Shown: positions 7,694 to 15,359 of the stretch, in pieces
Layout: each line of letters begins with the position of its first letter
How positions within the stretch are numbered: the stretch's first letter is position 1
NCBI GenBank assembly: GCA_963826165.1
Contig: CAWGWC010000017.1
Location: forward strand, 448,957-512,956
DNA from: JACVRW01 sp963826165
GTDB lineage: Bacteria; Actinomycetota; Thermoleophilia; Solirubrobacterales; Thermoleophilaceae
Length of the DNA stretch: 64,000 nucleotides
Direction of reading: 5' to 3'
The notes under the pieces: generated by a model
Told to the model about the DNA's origin: nothing
Seen by the model: the letters and a program-made list of their open reading frames with translations, nothing else
The model's database searches: none
Position numbers and translations under genes: made by a program

Positions 7694-8704
7694 TCAGTCT
7701 TCCTTCTTCTCGAGTTTCGACGTGTCGCGGGGCTCGAGGAAGGGCTCGTCCAGCGGAGCGGGCTCCCCAGCCTCGCGCTGCTGGCTGCGCTGCAGCTCGG
7801 CGTTGAACTCGGCGCCGAACAGGATGGCCACGTTGGTCAGCCACAGCCAGATGAGGAAGACCACGATGCCGCCCAGCGAGCCGTAGGTCTTGTTGTACGA
7901 CGCGAACGTCGCGACGTAGAGAGCGAACAGCAGCGACACGATGACGAAGATGACGATGGCCACCAGGCCGCCCGGGCTGATGAACTTGAAGCCGGGCTGC
8001 TTGACGTTCGGCGCCGACCAGTAGAGGAAGGCGATCATGAACGAGACCAGGAACAGGATCAGCGGGATCTTCGCGATGTCCCAGATCGTGGCGGCGGTGT
8101 CGCTGAGCCCGACCACCTTCCCGACCTCCTGCGCCAGCGGCCCGGAGACGGTCACGGCCACGGCGATGACGATCAGCATGAGGATCAGCAGGAACGCGAT
8201 CGCGATCTGCTGAGGCTTGAGCTTCCAGATCGGACGCCCTTCCTCCACGTCGTAGATGGCGTTCGACGCGCGCGAGAAGGCAGCGATGTAGCCGGAGGCG
8301 GAGTTGAGCGCAAGCACGATGCCGACGATGAAGGCGACGCCGGCGGCTCCCCGGTTCGACTGGAGGTTCTCGACCGAGCTGGTGAGAATGTCCTTGGCCG
8401 GGCCCGGAGCGATGTCCGAGATGTTGTCCAGCAGGGGGTCGGTGAGCGACGGCCCCACCAGACCGATGATCGACACGAGGGCGATGATGCCCGGGAACAG
8501 CGCGAGCATGCCGTAGTAGGTGAGCGAGGCCGCCCAGTCCGTCAGGTTGTCGGCCTGGAACTCCTTGAAGGTGCGTACGAGCGTGTCCTTCTTCGAAGTG
8601 CCGCCCAGTTCGGTGGGGCTGTCGGGCCCCCGGCCGTCCTCGGCCCCTCGAGGCTCACGCTTCGCCTCAAGTGTTTCCCGCTCGTCTCGATGCTCGATGG
8701 CCAC
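7694..8704 (-). CDS. YihY/BrkB family inner-membrane protein
   Basis: The 336-residue protein has the family's layout: FKEFQADNLTDWAASLTYYGMLALFPG near residues 45-75, about six transmembrane helices, and a late segment with ASYNKTYGSLGGIVVFLIWL and NVAILFGAEFNAEL, all typical of YihY/BrkB (once called RNase BN). The N-terminus (40 residues) and C-terminus are charged and cytoplasmic. The role of the family is unsettled; export or envelope homeostasis is proposed. It starts at GTG 8704 and is the last gene of the holin-DUF3618-DUF4235-YihY set. Confidence 0.92.
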   Translation of the reverse strand: MAIEHRDERETLEAKREPRGAEDGRGPDSPTELGGTSKKDTLVRTFKEFQADNLTDWAASLTYYGMLALFPGIIALVSIIGLVGPSLTDPLLDNISDIAPGPAKDILTSSVENLQSNRGAAGVAFIVGIVLALNSASGYIAAFSRASNAIYDVEEGRPIWKLKPQQIAIAFLLILMLIVIAVAVTVSGPLAQEVGKVVGLSDTAATIWDIAKIPLILFLVSFMIAFLYWSAPNVKQPGFKFISPGGLVAIVIFVIVSLLFALYVATFASYNKTYGSLGGIVVFLIWLWLTNVAILFGAEFNAELQRSQQREAGEPAPLDEPFLEPRDTSKLEKKED

Positions 8705-8725
8705 TGTGATTCCCCCGCTCGCTCG

Positions 8726-8986
8726 TCAGTCTCCGGGCCAGACCCCGGTCAGCTTCTGGAAGCCCTGGGCGCCCTTGCGGTCCAGCGTGGCCTTGACCAC
8801 GGCGAAGATCGCGCCCTGAAGCGCCGCCGCGGGCAGGACCTCCTTCCAGCCGTACTCGCTCTCGCGCGCGCTGGGGGCGTCCTCCTCCTTGGCGATCAGC
8901 TTCCACACCTGCTTGAAGATCTGTCCGCCGATCAGCCCGCCGATGACCCCGAAGAGGATCCCGAAGGGGGCATAGAGCGCCTTCAT
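8726..8986 (-). CDS. DUF4235 family membrane protein
   Basis: The 86-residue protein starts with a transmembrane segment containing FGILFGVIGGLIGGQIFKQVW and a second one around AALQGAIFAVVKATLDRKG, matching the DUF4235 family of actinobacteria. I chose ATG 8986 because it overlaps the stop of the DUF3618 gene (ATGA); the open frame to 9001 adds five residues. Its function is unknown, and its constant partners are DUF3618 and holin-like proteins. Confidence 0.85.
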   Translation of the reverse strand: MKALYAPFGILFGVIGGLIGGQIFKQVWKLIAKEEDAPSARESEYGWKEVLPAAALQGAIFAVVKATLDRKGAQGFQKLTGVWPGD

Positions 8987-9312
8987 CGGCGTCTCCTCCA
9001 CAGGCCGATCAGGATGAGCAGCGCCAGCAGCCCGCCGGCCGCCGCCGCGAAGGGTGTGGGGTTCTCCTGCGCCTGGCCCTTTACCTCGTTCAGCTTGGCC
9101 TGGGCCTGCGCCTGCTGGTCACGCAATTGCGCCTTGCGCTCGTCGACCTTCTCCTTGACCTGGCCCTTCACGTCGGCCTTGGCGCTGAGCGCCTCCACGG
9201 TCTCGCCGAGGTCCTCGCGCGTCTGGTCGATCTGATCGCGCAGGGCCTCCGGATCGTCGGCTGCCGGCGTAGGCGTCGCGGCCTCTTCCCGTGTCTGATC
9301 CTCTGCGCTCAT
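8983..9312 (-). CDS. DUF3618 family protein
   Basis: The 109-residue protein has the DUF3618 motif DPEALRDQIDQTREDLGETVEAL, then a Lys/Gln-rich coiled-coil-like stretch (VDERKAQLRDQQAQAQAKL) and a C-terminal transmembrane anchor ending in four arginines. It is probably a membrane-tethered coiled coil. It overlaps both neighbours by four bases, so the three small genes are translated together. No biochemical function is known to me. Confidence 0.88.
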   Translation of the reverse strand: MSAEDQTREEAATPTPAADDPEALRDQIDQTREDLGETVEALSAKADVKGQVKEKVDERKAQLRDQQAQAQAKLNEVKGQAQENPTPFAAAAGGLLALLILIGLWRRRR

Positions 9313-9713
9313 GCGCTACCCGCCTTCCGCTTGACCTCGTCGATGTCCTTCTTGGTGCTCGCGATCGCCTGTTCAGGAGCGGCGGGGGTGGCCTGCTCGA
9401 CTTCCTTCTTGCCGGTGAGGGCGAGGATCCCCGCGATGGCGAACAGGACGACGGCCACGATCAGCGCCGCTATCCAAGGCTCGATGGCCGTGCCGAGGAC
9501 GAGCACGATCGCGGCGATCAGGGCGCCCAGCCCGTAGAGCGCGACCACCCCAGCGCCGCCGAACAGCCCGGCGCCTATGCCCGCGCGCTTGCCCTTCTCC
9601 TTCATCTCCAGCTGCGCCAGGGCGAGCTCTTGGCGCACCAGCAGCGCAGTCTGCTGCGCGGCGTCCTGGACCAGATCTCCTACCGGCTTGTCCTCCGTGG
9701 TGGGTTCCGCCAT
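9309..9713 (-). CDS. holin-superfamily (Phage_holin_3_6-like) membrane protein
   Basis: The 134-residue protein has an amphipathic N-terminal helix (LVRQELALAQLEMKEKGKRAG) and two transmembrane segments at about residues 48-72 and 80-102, matching the actinobacterial holin-like family once called DUF1469. Despite the name it is a chromosomal housekeeping family and not a sign of phage. It is the first gene of the envelope operon, with GGGTAC nine bases upstream of its ATG and a GGTT element before it, resembling a SigB/SigF-type promoter. Confidence 0.85.
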   Translation of the reverse strand: MAEPTTEDKPVGDLVQDAAQQTALLVRQELALAQLEMKEKGKRAGIGAGLFGGAGVVALYGLGALIAAIVLVLGTAIEPWIAALIVAVVLFAIAGILALTGKKEVEQATPAAPEQAIASTKKDIDEVKRKAGSA

Positions 9714-9722
9714 TCGGTGGCG

Positions 9723-9749
9723 GTACCCGTCGTCACCCGGGTTCGAACC
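9723..9749 (-). promoter_or_regulatory. candidate SigB/SigF-type promoter of envelope operon
   Basis: On the minus strand GGTT (9746-9749) and GGGTAC (9723-9728) are separated by 17 bases and placed just before ATG 9713. The consensus of the general stress sigma family is roughly GTTT-N14-17-GGGTAT. Confidence 0.45.
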
Positions 9750-9961
9750 GACTGTCCGTGGATTGGCGTCTGAGGTACAGGCTCCGGGTAGGAACTCGCG
9801 GCCGGTTGCGTTCCCAAGCGGCGGGGAGTACGTTTCGGGCCACAGAGCCGGCCCATGGGTTGCCGGGCGTTGCGCTTCGGCGAGGCGACTTGGATGCCCT
9901 ACCGGCGAAGCTATTGGGATGGACGCGGCTTCAGTACGGAGCCGGGCCGGTCCCAGAGGGG

Positions 9962-10363
9962 ATGCGCGCAGTGCCGCGACCGGTCCCAGGCCCGATCCGC
10001 CTGTCCATGGCGGCCGGCGTGGATGCCCCTCACGCCGCGCGCCAAGCGCTCGACGCGCTCGCGGGCCGTATCGACGAGGACCTGCTCGAGAAGACTCGCC
10101 TGATCGTCACCGAGCTGGTGACCAACAGCGTTCGGCACGCACCACCCGGCGAGGACGGCGAGGTCGACATGAGCGTCTCGCTGTTCCCTGAGTACCTGCG
10201 CATCGAGGTGATCGACGGCGGGAGCGGTTTCAAGCCCGACACTCCCGAGCTCAGCCCCGGCCAGACCTCCGGGTGGGGACTGTGGCTGGTTGAGCAGCTG
10301 ACCGATCGCTGGGGCATCGACCGCCGGCACAGCACTCGCGCCTGGTGCGAGATCGACTACTGA
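9962..10363 (+). CDS. RsbW-like ATP-binding protein (anti-sigma/serine kinase type)
   Basis: The 133-residue protein is a single HATPase domain: N-box in RLIVTELVTNSVRHAPP, G1 box VIDGGSGF and G2 box SGWGLWLVEQL. Stand-alone domains of this kind in actinobacteria include RsbW-type anti-sigma kinases. ATG 9962 is preceded by AGAGGGG; the open frame back to 9758 is not protein-like. With the similar gene at 16168-16578 and several SigB-type promoter sequences here, it may belong to a general-stress partner-switching network, but no sigma or anti-anti-sigma gene is adjacent. Confidence 0.82.
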   Translation: MRAVPRPVPGPIRLSMAAGVDAPHAARQALDALAGRIDEDLLEKTRLIVTELVTNSVRHAPPGEDGEVDMSVSLFPEYLRIEVIDGGSGFKPDTPELSPGQTSGWGLWLVEQLTDRWGIDRRHSTRAWCEIDY

Positions 10364-10371
10364 GCGCGCTT

Positions 10372-10566
10372 TCAGCCCTCGCGCACCTCGCGCACGACCT
10401 TCACCAGCGTGCTGACGACGTAGTACAGGGACAGCAGGAAGAACAACGCCCCCATCAGCGCCCGCACCTGGTCGGGCTCCACCGGTGTCCGGTCTTCGAA
10501 CGGCTTGGCGGCGCCGTCGGCGACCTTGTTGCGCCACCCCGTCAGTGCGTGCTCGCTCACCTTCAT
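10372..10566 (-). CDS. small single-span membrane protein
   Basis: The 64-residue protein has a soluble N-terminus (MKVSEHALTGWRNKVADGA), a transmembrane helix around residues 37-55 (ALMGALFFLLSLYYVVSTL) and a charged tail. ATG 10566 overlaps the stop of the alpha/beta hydrolase gene (ATGA), so the two are coupled. I do not recognise the family. Confidence 0.65.
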   Translation of the reverse strand: MKVSEHALTGWRNKVADGAAKPFEDRTPVEPDQVRALMGALFFLLSLYYVVSTLVKVVREVREG

Positions 10567-11267
10567 CGCGTCCATGCCGCGTCCGTACCCGAACGCCGGG
10601 AGACCAATCCGTCCAGAACGGACGCCAGCCGCCCGGGCGCCTCGAACATGGGGAAATGGCCACCCGGCAGCTCGATCGGCTCGACGCCGAGGAGCTCGCG
10701 GGCCATGAAGCGGATCCACTCGGGCTCGAAGGCCTCATCGTCGGCGGCGTAGACGACGGCGGTCGGGACGTCGGGATGGCGCTCGAGCGGAAACGGCTCG
10801 GGTGACGGGGCCATCGGTCGCAGGCGCGCCGCGAGCGTGCGCGCAAGCGCAGGGTCGAGCCGGCCGTACATCTCGGTCGCGGCGGCCTTTGGGTCCCATG
10901 TCATCCCCCCGCGCTCGTCAGCTGGGGGCCAGGAGAAGGCGGGGCGGATCCGGGACGGGGCGCCAGGCGGTGGCGTGAAGCCGCCCAGGCGCGGGCACAG
11001 GTGCACGACCGAGGGCTCGTCGATCTCGGTGGCCAGCACGGCGGCGTAGTTGGAGCCGAGCGAGTGGCCGACGATCACGACGGGCCCGTCGGCGCCGGAC
11101 AGCAGCTCGACCGCCGGAGCGAGGCGTGCGGCGTAGCCGGCCTCGGGATCGTGGAGCGGCAGGTCCGGCGCCGCCACGGCGTGTCCTCGTGCGCGCAGCT
11201 CGGTCGCCACCTCGTGCCAGCACGAGCCGTCATGCCACGCGCCGTGGAGCAGGCAGAAGGTGGCCAT
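10563..11267 (-). CDS. alpha/beta hydrolase
   Basis: The 234-residue protein has FCLLHGAWHDGSCWHE (oxyanion region), the nucleophile elbow GHSLGSN, an acidic residue in VYAADDEAF and a late histidine in ELPGGHFPMFEAP, so the Ser-Asp-His triad is complete. It resembles small esterases of the SABP2/MenH type (LLHGAWHGxxCW). ATG 11267 is chosen because TATGTT ends six bases upstream; the frame is open to 11501 without protein-like content. The substrate is unknown. Confidence 0.88.
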   Translation of the reverse strand: MATFCLLHGAWHDGSCWHEVATELRARGHAVAAPDLPLHDPEAGYAARLAPAVELLSGADGPVVIVGHSLGSNYAAVLATEIDEPSVVHLCPRLGGFTPPPGAPSRIRPAFSWPPADERGGMTWDPKAAATEMYGRLDPALARTLAARLRPMAPSPEPFPLERHPDVPTAVVYAADDEAFEPEWIRFMARELLGVEPIELPGGHFPMFEAPGRLASVLDGLVSRRSGTDAAWTR

Positions 11268-11273
11268 CAGGTC

Positions 11274-11279
11274 AACATA
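11274..11279 (-). promoter_or_regulatory. leaderless -10 box of alpha/beta hydrolase
   Basis: TATGTT on the minus strand, six bases before ATG 11267. Confidence 0.5.
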
Positions 11280-11379
11280 ACGCCCGCTTGGCTGCGGGTT
11301 CCGCGATACGGCGCCGGGGGCGCGAAATACGGCAATTTCGCCGATGCGGAGACGACGTAGGTCGCCGTACCGTCTCGTC

Positions 11380-11403
11380 AAGGGGGTACTGGCAGACCCC
11401 CTT
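11380..11403 (-). terminator. hairpin after the repeat-peptide operon
   Basis: AAGGGGGT and ACCCCCTT arms with an eight-base loop lie 40 bases downstream of the sucrase/ferredoxin-like stop on the minus strand. There is no clear T run, so termination is inferred. I see nothing else between 11280 and 11442. Confidence 0.5.
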
Positions 11404-11442
11404 ACAGGCTTCGAGGCGAGCCGTGCGCCCGCCGGAGTCTCA

Positions 11443-12387
11443 TCACTCTCGACGGGCTGCTTGCCCTGCCCGGGCCTCACGCTCTCCGCTGGCCGGCTCA
11501 ATCGTCAGGGGGCGGTGGGCGACGAACCAGCTCGGTCCGGGCGCGCCACAGGTGAGCCCCGTGGCATCGATGCGTGCCCGCTCCACGGTGATGTCGAAGG
11601 GCCCCCGCGGGCTGTCGATCCGCACCAGCACGGTTGCTCCATCGACGGCCTTCGTCGACACGAGAGACACGTCCTGCACCCGCGGTATCGCCAGACGCTC
11701 GTGTGCGAAGCCGATGGCTGCCTGCGCCGCCGGTGGAATGCCGATACGCCCGCGGAAGAGCCCTCCGCCGAGTACCTCACCCGCCTCCGCGGCCGCGACG
11801 AGATCGGCAGCGGCGAAGGGCGGGACGCGCCCATACATGACCCCGAGAGGCAGGACGAGCACGGTAGGGGCAAACCGGCAGCCCCCAAGATGACTCGCCT
11901 GCCAGACCTGCTCGGGGCGGCTCGCCGACAGACTCGCAACCATGGGGCGGCCGCGCTCTCCGCAGCAGGGGTCGTGGCGGCCGTGCGAGCACACCAGGTA
12001 GAGCGGGCTAGGGTCGAGTCGGCCCGCCGAACCATCGAATGGGAGCTCGAGCAGCTCGGCCTCCTCGCTGAACTCGCCACAGCGGACGAACTTCGCCGCG
12101 TCGCGCGTATCCACGAACATCCAACGACGCCGGGTGCTCTCGGAGGCACGTCCCGGACGACGAATGGCCTGAACGCGCACGCCCTCTTCTCTGGCCCGGG
12201 CCTCGACCGCCAACGCAGTGTCGCGCTCGAAGCGCGACGTGCGCAATCCCTCCGGCCCCCACGGGAAGGGCTGCTCGACGAGGAGCAGGCGAGCGGCGGG
12301 AAAGGCGGTGCCGAGCATCGGGTCACCGCGGAGATCAGCGCGGACCGCGCAGCGCTCCGAAGCCGCGGGCCACTGCGAGCGGGTCAC
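11443..12387 (-). CDS. sucrase/ferredoxin-like protein (thioredoxin-fold 2Fe-2S type)
   Basis: The 314-residue protein carries the two signature blocks of the Suc_Fer-like family: CSHGRHDPCCGERGRP and SHLGGCRFAPTVLVLP. In the wider family (Apd1 and relatives) a thioredoxin-fold domain binds a 2Fe-2S cluster through Cys and His residues. It therefore probably transfers electrons rather than cleaving sucrose. GTG 12387 overlaps the stop of the cupin gene (GTGA), tying it to the JmjC-type oxygenase and the repeat peptide. A role in supplying electrons or metal care to the oxygenase is inference. Confidence 0.85.
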   Translation of the reverse strand: MTRSQWPAASERCAVRADLRGDPMLGTAFPAARLLLVEQPFPWGPEGLRTSRFERDTALAVEARAREEGVRVQAIRRPGRASESTRRRWMFVDTRDAAKFVRCGEFSEEAELLELPFDGSAGRLDPSPLYLVCSHGRHDPCCGERGRPMVASLSASRPEQVWQASHLGGCRFAPTVLVLPLGVMYGRVPPFAAADLVAAAEAGEVLGGGLFRGRIGIPPAAQAAIGFAHERLAIPRVQDVSLVSTKAVDGATVLVRIDSPRGPFDITVERARIDATGLTCGAPGPSWFVAHRPLTIEPASGEREARAGQAARRE

Positions 12388-13616
12388 GCCGGAACGACGA
12401 TGCCTTCTCGCAGGAGGCGGCGGCTCACCGTCAACTGGTCGGTCGCGTCGAGACCGGGAAGCTCGGCCGGGGAGAAGACGCCCCGATCGACGATCACATC
12501 GAGGGCACCTGCCGTGCCGGCGGGAAGATCGATGTGCCGGTCGAGGAACTCGAGCCGCACGAGCTCGCCGTCGTCGTCGGACACGAGCCGGAGCCGCAGA
12601 GCATGTCTGAGCTGTAGGGGGGTGTCCAGGGCGAGCGCGTCTGCGGCGGCGAGCTGCGCGAGCGGACCGAGGGCCTGCGGCCGCGTGCGCTGGATGAGGT
12701 TGGTCTTGATCCGCTCGGCGATCCGGGCCGTCGGGACCTCCGCCACAGCTTCTTGCAAGGCGGCCACCGTCGTCTCGAGGTGGGGCGCGAGCACGCCGGG
12801 ATCGCCGAGGTCGGCGCCGACGGGCAGTGACACGCGCAGGAGTGGGTCATCCTGCACCGCGTCGAGGAGGAACCGCACCAGCTCGTAGCGAGTCAGTGGG
12901 TGCACGCCGATGGTCAGGTGGATCGACGTCTCTCCCAAAGCCAGGGCAGAATGCACCGTGCCGCGTGGCAGGTACAGCGCGTCCCCGGGCTCGAGCACCG
13001 TGTCGATCAGCGGCTCTCCGGCAACCCGCTCGGCGATCTCGGACTTGACGGTCTCAAAGGACTGATTTCCCAGCGGGTCGGTGACGACTGGCGCGTGGAT
13101 CGTCCAGTGCTTGCGCCCTGACACCTGGAGGACGAACACATCGTGAACGTCGTGATGAGGTGCGAAGCCCTGGTTCTGCGGCGGCGTGACGTACGCGTTG
13201 ACCTGGACCGGATGGCCGAGCTCGTCGGCGAGCCGTGCGGAGAAGTCAACCAACGGAGGCCACGTCCGGTGCAGGCCCTGGAGCACCAGCGTCGCGCCAT
13301 CCGAGAGCGCGGCCAGCACCTTGTCGTCTGCCGCCTGGTCCGCAATCGCGGCGCCGGCTCCTCCGCCCCTGGTGAACGAAGCCGCCGATCGGACCGCGCC
13401 GTCCTTTGCCATGCGCAGGAACGGCGTGCGCAGCCCACGCTGGGACACCAACTCGTCGACTGCGGTGGCGTCGATCAGGTCGGTGAAGCCCGACGAGAGC
13501 TCCGCCGCACGGGACAATCGCGGCGCACGACCCCAGTGCTCCTCGGCGAACTCCCGCGCAGAACAGGCGACACAGCGCGCCAGCGCCGTATCGCCTGTCA
13601 GCACGTCAACGGCCAC
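12384..13616 (-). CDS. JmjC-type cupin (Cupin_4, ribosomal-oxygenase-like)
   Basis: The 410-residue protein has a JmjC/cupin core with the iron ligands visible: HHDVHDVF (His154 and Asp156, possibly His155/158) and the distal LPRGTVHSA (His222), plus VSGRKHWTIH. About 170 residues follow, as in the dimerisation and winged-helix parts of ROX enzymes such as YcfD. Family members hydroxylate amino-acid side chains of proteins with 2-oxoglutarate and Fe(II). Here the gene lies 15 bases after a gene for an acidic repeat peptide. That peptide, instead of ribosomal protein, is a plausible substrate, which is inference. Confidence 0.87.
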   Translation of the reverse strand: MAVDVLTGDTALARCVACSAREFAEEHWGRAPRLSRAAELSSGFTDLIDATAVDELVSQRGLRTPFLRMAKDGAVRSAASFTRGGGAGAAIADQAADDKVLAALSDGATLVLQGLHRTWPPLVDFSARLADELGHPVQVNAYVTPPQNQGFAPHHDVHDVFVLQVSGRKHWTIHAPVVTDPLGNQSFETVKSEIAERVAGEPLIDTVLEPGDALYLPRGTVHSALALGETSIHLTIGVHPLTRYELVRFLLDAVQDDPLLRVSLPVGADLGDPGVLAPHLETTVAALQEAVAEVPTARIAERIKTNLIQRTRPQALGPLAQLAAADALALDTPLQLRHALRLRLVSDDDGELVRLEFLDRHIDLPAGTAGALDVIVDRGVFSPAELPGLDATDQLTVSRRLLREGIVVPA

Positions 13617-13631
13617 GTCTGGATCGAGTGA

Positions 13632-13850
13632 CTACGCGCCGCTGTCGGCGGGACCTTCGGGGCCGGGCTCCGCGGGGCCGTCGGCTCCGCCGTCTCCGCT
13701 GTCGGCGCCGCCGTCGGCGGGACCTTCGGGGCCGGGCTCCGCGGGGCCGTCGGCTCCGCCGTCTCCGGTGTCGGCGCCGCCGTCGGCGGGACCTTCGGGG
13801 CCGGGCTCCGCAGGGCCGTCAGCACCGCCGTCGCCGGTTCCCGGGGTGAT
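13632..13850. repeat. three tandem 69-bp repeats
   Basis: Near-identical 69-bp units encode the 23-residue peptide repeats; for example CGTCTCCGCT at 13691 recurs as CGTCTCCGGT at 13760. The last coding copy (nearest the stop) is slightly shortened and diverged. Confidence 0.9.
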
Positions 13851-13868
13851 GTCTTCCTCTTCAAGCAT
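13632..13868 (-). CDS. acidic tandem-repeat peptide, possible modified precursor
   Basis: The 78-residue protein starts MLEEEDITPGT and then repeats a 23-residue unit three times (GDGGADGPAEPGPEGPADGG plus AD and Ser or Thr), the last copy ending DSGA. It holds only Gly, Ala, Asp, Pro, Glu and single Ser/Thr after the start, with no Lys, Arg, His or Cys. A GGAGGT site six bases before ATG 13868 on the minus strand shows that this frame is the translated one; the opposite-strand frames are shadows. It lies first in a three-gene operon with a JmjC-type oxygenase and a ferredoxin-like protein. A short leader followed by repeated cores is the usual shape of a multi-core RiPP precursor; this is inference. 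Confidence 0.75.
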   Translation of the reverse strand: MLEEEDITPGTGDGGADGPAEPGPEGPADGGADTGDGGADGPAEPGPEGPADGGADSGDGGADGPAEPGPEGPADSGA

Positions 13869-13984
13869 GTGATGACCTCCGAATCGCTGTCGCCCGATGA
13901 CGTACTGAGGGGAGGCTACGCCATCGCCTTGCCGACGCGGGCCCGCGTCATGCCTGAAATGGTCCAGTCGACTGCTTGCGCGAG

Positions 13985-14008
13985 AAAGGCCCGCAATTGC
14001 GGGCCTTT
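13985..14008 (-). terminator. intrinsic terminator after tRNA-Gly
   Basis: A fully palindromic segment, AAAGGCCCGC-AATT-GCGGGCCTTT, lies six bases past the tRNA 3' end. It would fold tightly in either direction and ends in TTT, so it can also stop transcription from the plus strand. Confidence 0.75.
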
Positions 14009-14013
14009 CGCGA

Positions 14014-14087
14014 AGCGGCTGATGGGATTCGAACCCACGACCTTCTGCATGGCAAGCAGACGCTCTAGCCAGCTGAGCTACAGCCGC
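14014..14087 (-). tRNA. tRNA-Gly (anticodon GCC)
   Basis: The minus strand folds as a complete cloverleaf: acceptor GCGGCTG with CAGCCGC, D arm GCTCAGCTGGCTAGAGC, anticodon loop TTGCCAT between TCTGC and GCAGA, and T arm with TTCGAAT. U73 discriminator fits tRNA-Gly. CCA is not encoded. Confidence 0.97.
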
Positions 14088-14112
14088 ACGAGGCGCACAG
14101 CTTAGCGGCCAC

Positions 14113-14133
14113 GCCGGGCCCGCCGGGCCCGGC
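14113..14133. terminator. GC-rich hairpin between ferric-reductase gene and tRNA-Gly
   Basis: GCCGGGCCC and GGGCCCGGC arms with a three-base loop lie 60 bases past the stop at 14195 and just upstream of the tRNA. There is no T run, so a terminator role is a guess. Confidence 0.35.
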
Positions 14134-14194
14134 ATTCGCGCCGCCGCGTGTGCCTGAGCAGGAACAACGCGTGGTTGCTCACAGGTCTTGCGCG

Positions 14195-14806
14195 TCAGTG
14201 GGGACGCGGCCCGCGGGCGGCGCGCCGGGCCCGTGCGACGTAGGCGAACGCGATCGCGGCCAGAGCGAGGGCGCCGAGGCCGGCCAGGACCACGGTGCCG
14301 GCGCCGTCGAGCGCGCCATCGGTGAGCAGTGCGTGACCGAAGCCGAGCAGGATCACCAGACCGGCCAGGAAGCCGTGCAGTATTCGCCAGGTCGCACCGT
14401 CCAGCGGCAGGCGAGGGCGCAGCACCCCCAGAAGGACCACGGCCACCAGCGCGATGGTGGCCAGCAGCGCCATGCGGGCGCGGGTCGGGCCGTCGGGCGA
14501 CATGGCGAACAGTGCGTCGTCGGGGGCCAGGACGAACAGCGCGCCCACATGGACGAGAACGAGCGCCAGCGCCACCGCCCCCAGAACCTGATGGACCGCG
14601 ATCCGGCCACGGCCGGCCAGCAGCGGCTGGAGCACCAGAGCGGACACTGCCAGCGCGCCGGCTGCCGTGGAGAGGATGAGAGCGACGGGCGCGGCCTCGA
14701 GGTGGAAGTCGGTGAGCGCGAGCACGAGGGGCAGGGCCACGAGCACCGACACCAGGGCGGCGGCGACCAGACGCGCGCCGCCTCGCCGCTCAGCCACTTC
14801 TGGCAA
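14195..14806 (-). CDS. ferric-reductase-like transmembrane protein
   Basis: The 203-residue protein has about six transmembrane helices. Paired histidines occur in VHQVLGAVALALVLVHVG and LHGFLAGLVILLGFGHALL, the spacing expected for two b-type hemes in the ferric-reductase/YedZ membrane domain. No FAD or NAD domain is present, so another protein must supply electrons. TTG 14806 is the longest start; GTG 14797 is equally possible. It overlaps the intradiol-dioxygenase-like gene upstream and is the last gene of a three-gene set. Confidence 0.8.
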   Translation of the reverse strand: MPEVAERRGGARLVAAALVSVLVALPLVLALTDFHLEAAPVALILSTAAGALAVSALVLQPLLAGRGRIAVHQVLGAVALALVLVHVGALFVLAPDDALFAMSPDGPTRARMALLATIALVAVVLLGVLRPRLPLDGATWRILHGFLAGLVILLGFGHALLTDGALDGAGTVVLAGLGALALAAIAFAYVARARRAARGPRPH

Positions 14807-15359
14807 GTGTGAGGTCGACCACCGCGCGCTCGTCGTCGAGATCGACGACCCGCCGGATGAAGACCTCGCCGAACGCGCCGTCGTCGTAGCCGACGTGGAT
14901 GTTCGGCTCGCCGAACTGAGGCACCGTCTTCGCGGTCTCGATCCGGTAGCGGCCGCTCTCGTCGGTGGTCACGCTTGCTCGATTGTCCTGCTCGGTTCCG
15001 GTCTCGGTGGCCAGCCACACCTGGACGCGGACGTCCTCGAGTGGACGGCAGCCCTTCGCCGAGCGCACCTGACCGGTGATGACGAAGCCCTGACCGAGCG
15101 AATCGAGCGCCGGAGCATCAGGGATGTAGTTGTTGGTGCCACCCGGGTTGCTCTCGGTTGGGTCGCAGTCGCTGCGACGGGGCTCCTGGGCGGTGCGAGG
15201 CGGCGTCTGGGCGAGGGGCTCCCGGCCGTCGTCGCCGACGTTCTCCGCCCCCGTGCCGGACATCTCGCTGGTCAGCAGCGCGACCACCACCCCGACGCAG
15301 ATCAGCGCGATCACCGAGCCGAGCAACCAGGGGCGGCGCGGACGTTCGTCCTTGGTCAC
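14790..15359 (-). CDS. membrane-anchored intradiol-dioxygenase-like beta-sandwich protein
   Basis: The 189-residue protein has an N-terminal transmembrane anchor (WLLGSVIALICVGVVVALL) and an extracytoplasmic domain with GQGFVITGQVRSAKGCRPLE, SVTTDESGRYRIET and PQFGEPNIHVGYDDG. This order matches the intradiol ring-cleavage dioxygenase fold (G.V.d..G.p...a.v..W, t.d.G.y.f.t, pHIH). Only one of the usual two histidines of the pHIH motif is present, so iron binding and catalysis are doubtful. GTG 15359 overlaps the stop of the DUF3817 gene (GTGA). Confidence 0.7.
   Translation of the reverse strand: MTKDERPRRPWLLGSVIALICVGVVVALLTSEMSGTGAENVGDDGREPLAQTPPRTAQEPRRSDCDPTESNPGGTNNYIPDAPALDSLGQGFVITGQVRSAKGCRPLEDVRVQVWLATETGTEQDNRASVTTDESGRYRIETAKTVPQFGEPNIHVGYDDGAFGEVFIRRVVDLDDERAVVDLTLARSG

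Noticed and set aside
9309..9713. prophage signal from the holin-like gene
   Set aside because: The family is a chromosomal one in actinobacteria, paired with DUF3618 and DUF4235; no other phage gene is near.
9736..9757. tRNA gene, because of the GGTTCGAACC palindrome
   Set aside because: Only a T-arm-like sequence is present; no acceptor, D or anticodon arm surrounds it.
13632..13850. CRISPR array
   Set aside because: The three 69-bp units are contiguous without spacers and are coding repeats of the acidic peptide.
13598..14105. plus-strand and alternative minus-strand frames over the peptide repeats
   Set aside because: Only the minus frame from 13868 has a ribosome site; the others overlap the tRNA or lack any start signal.
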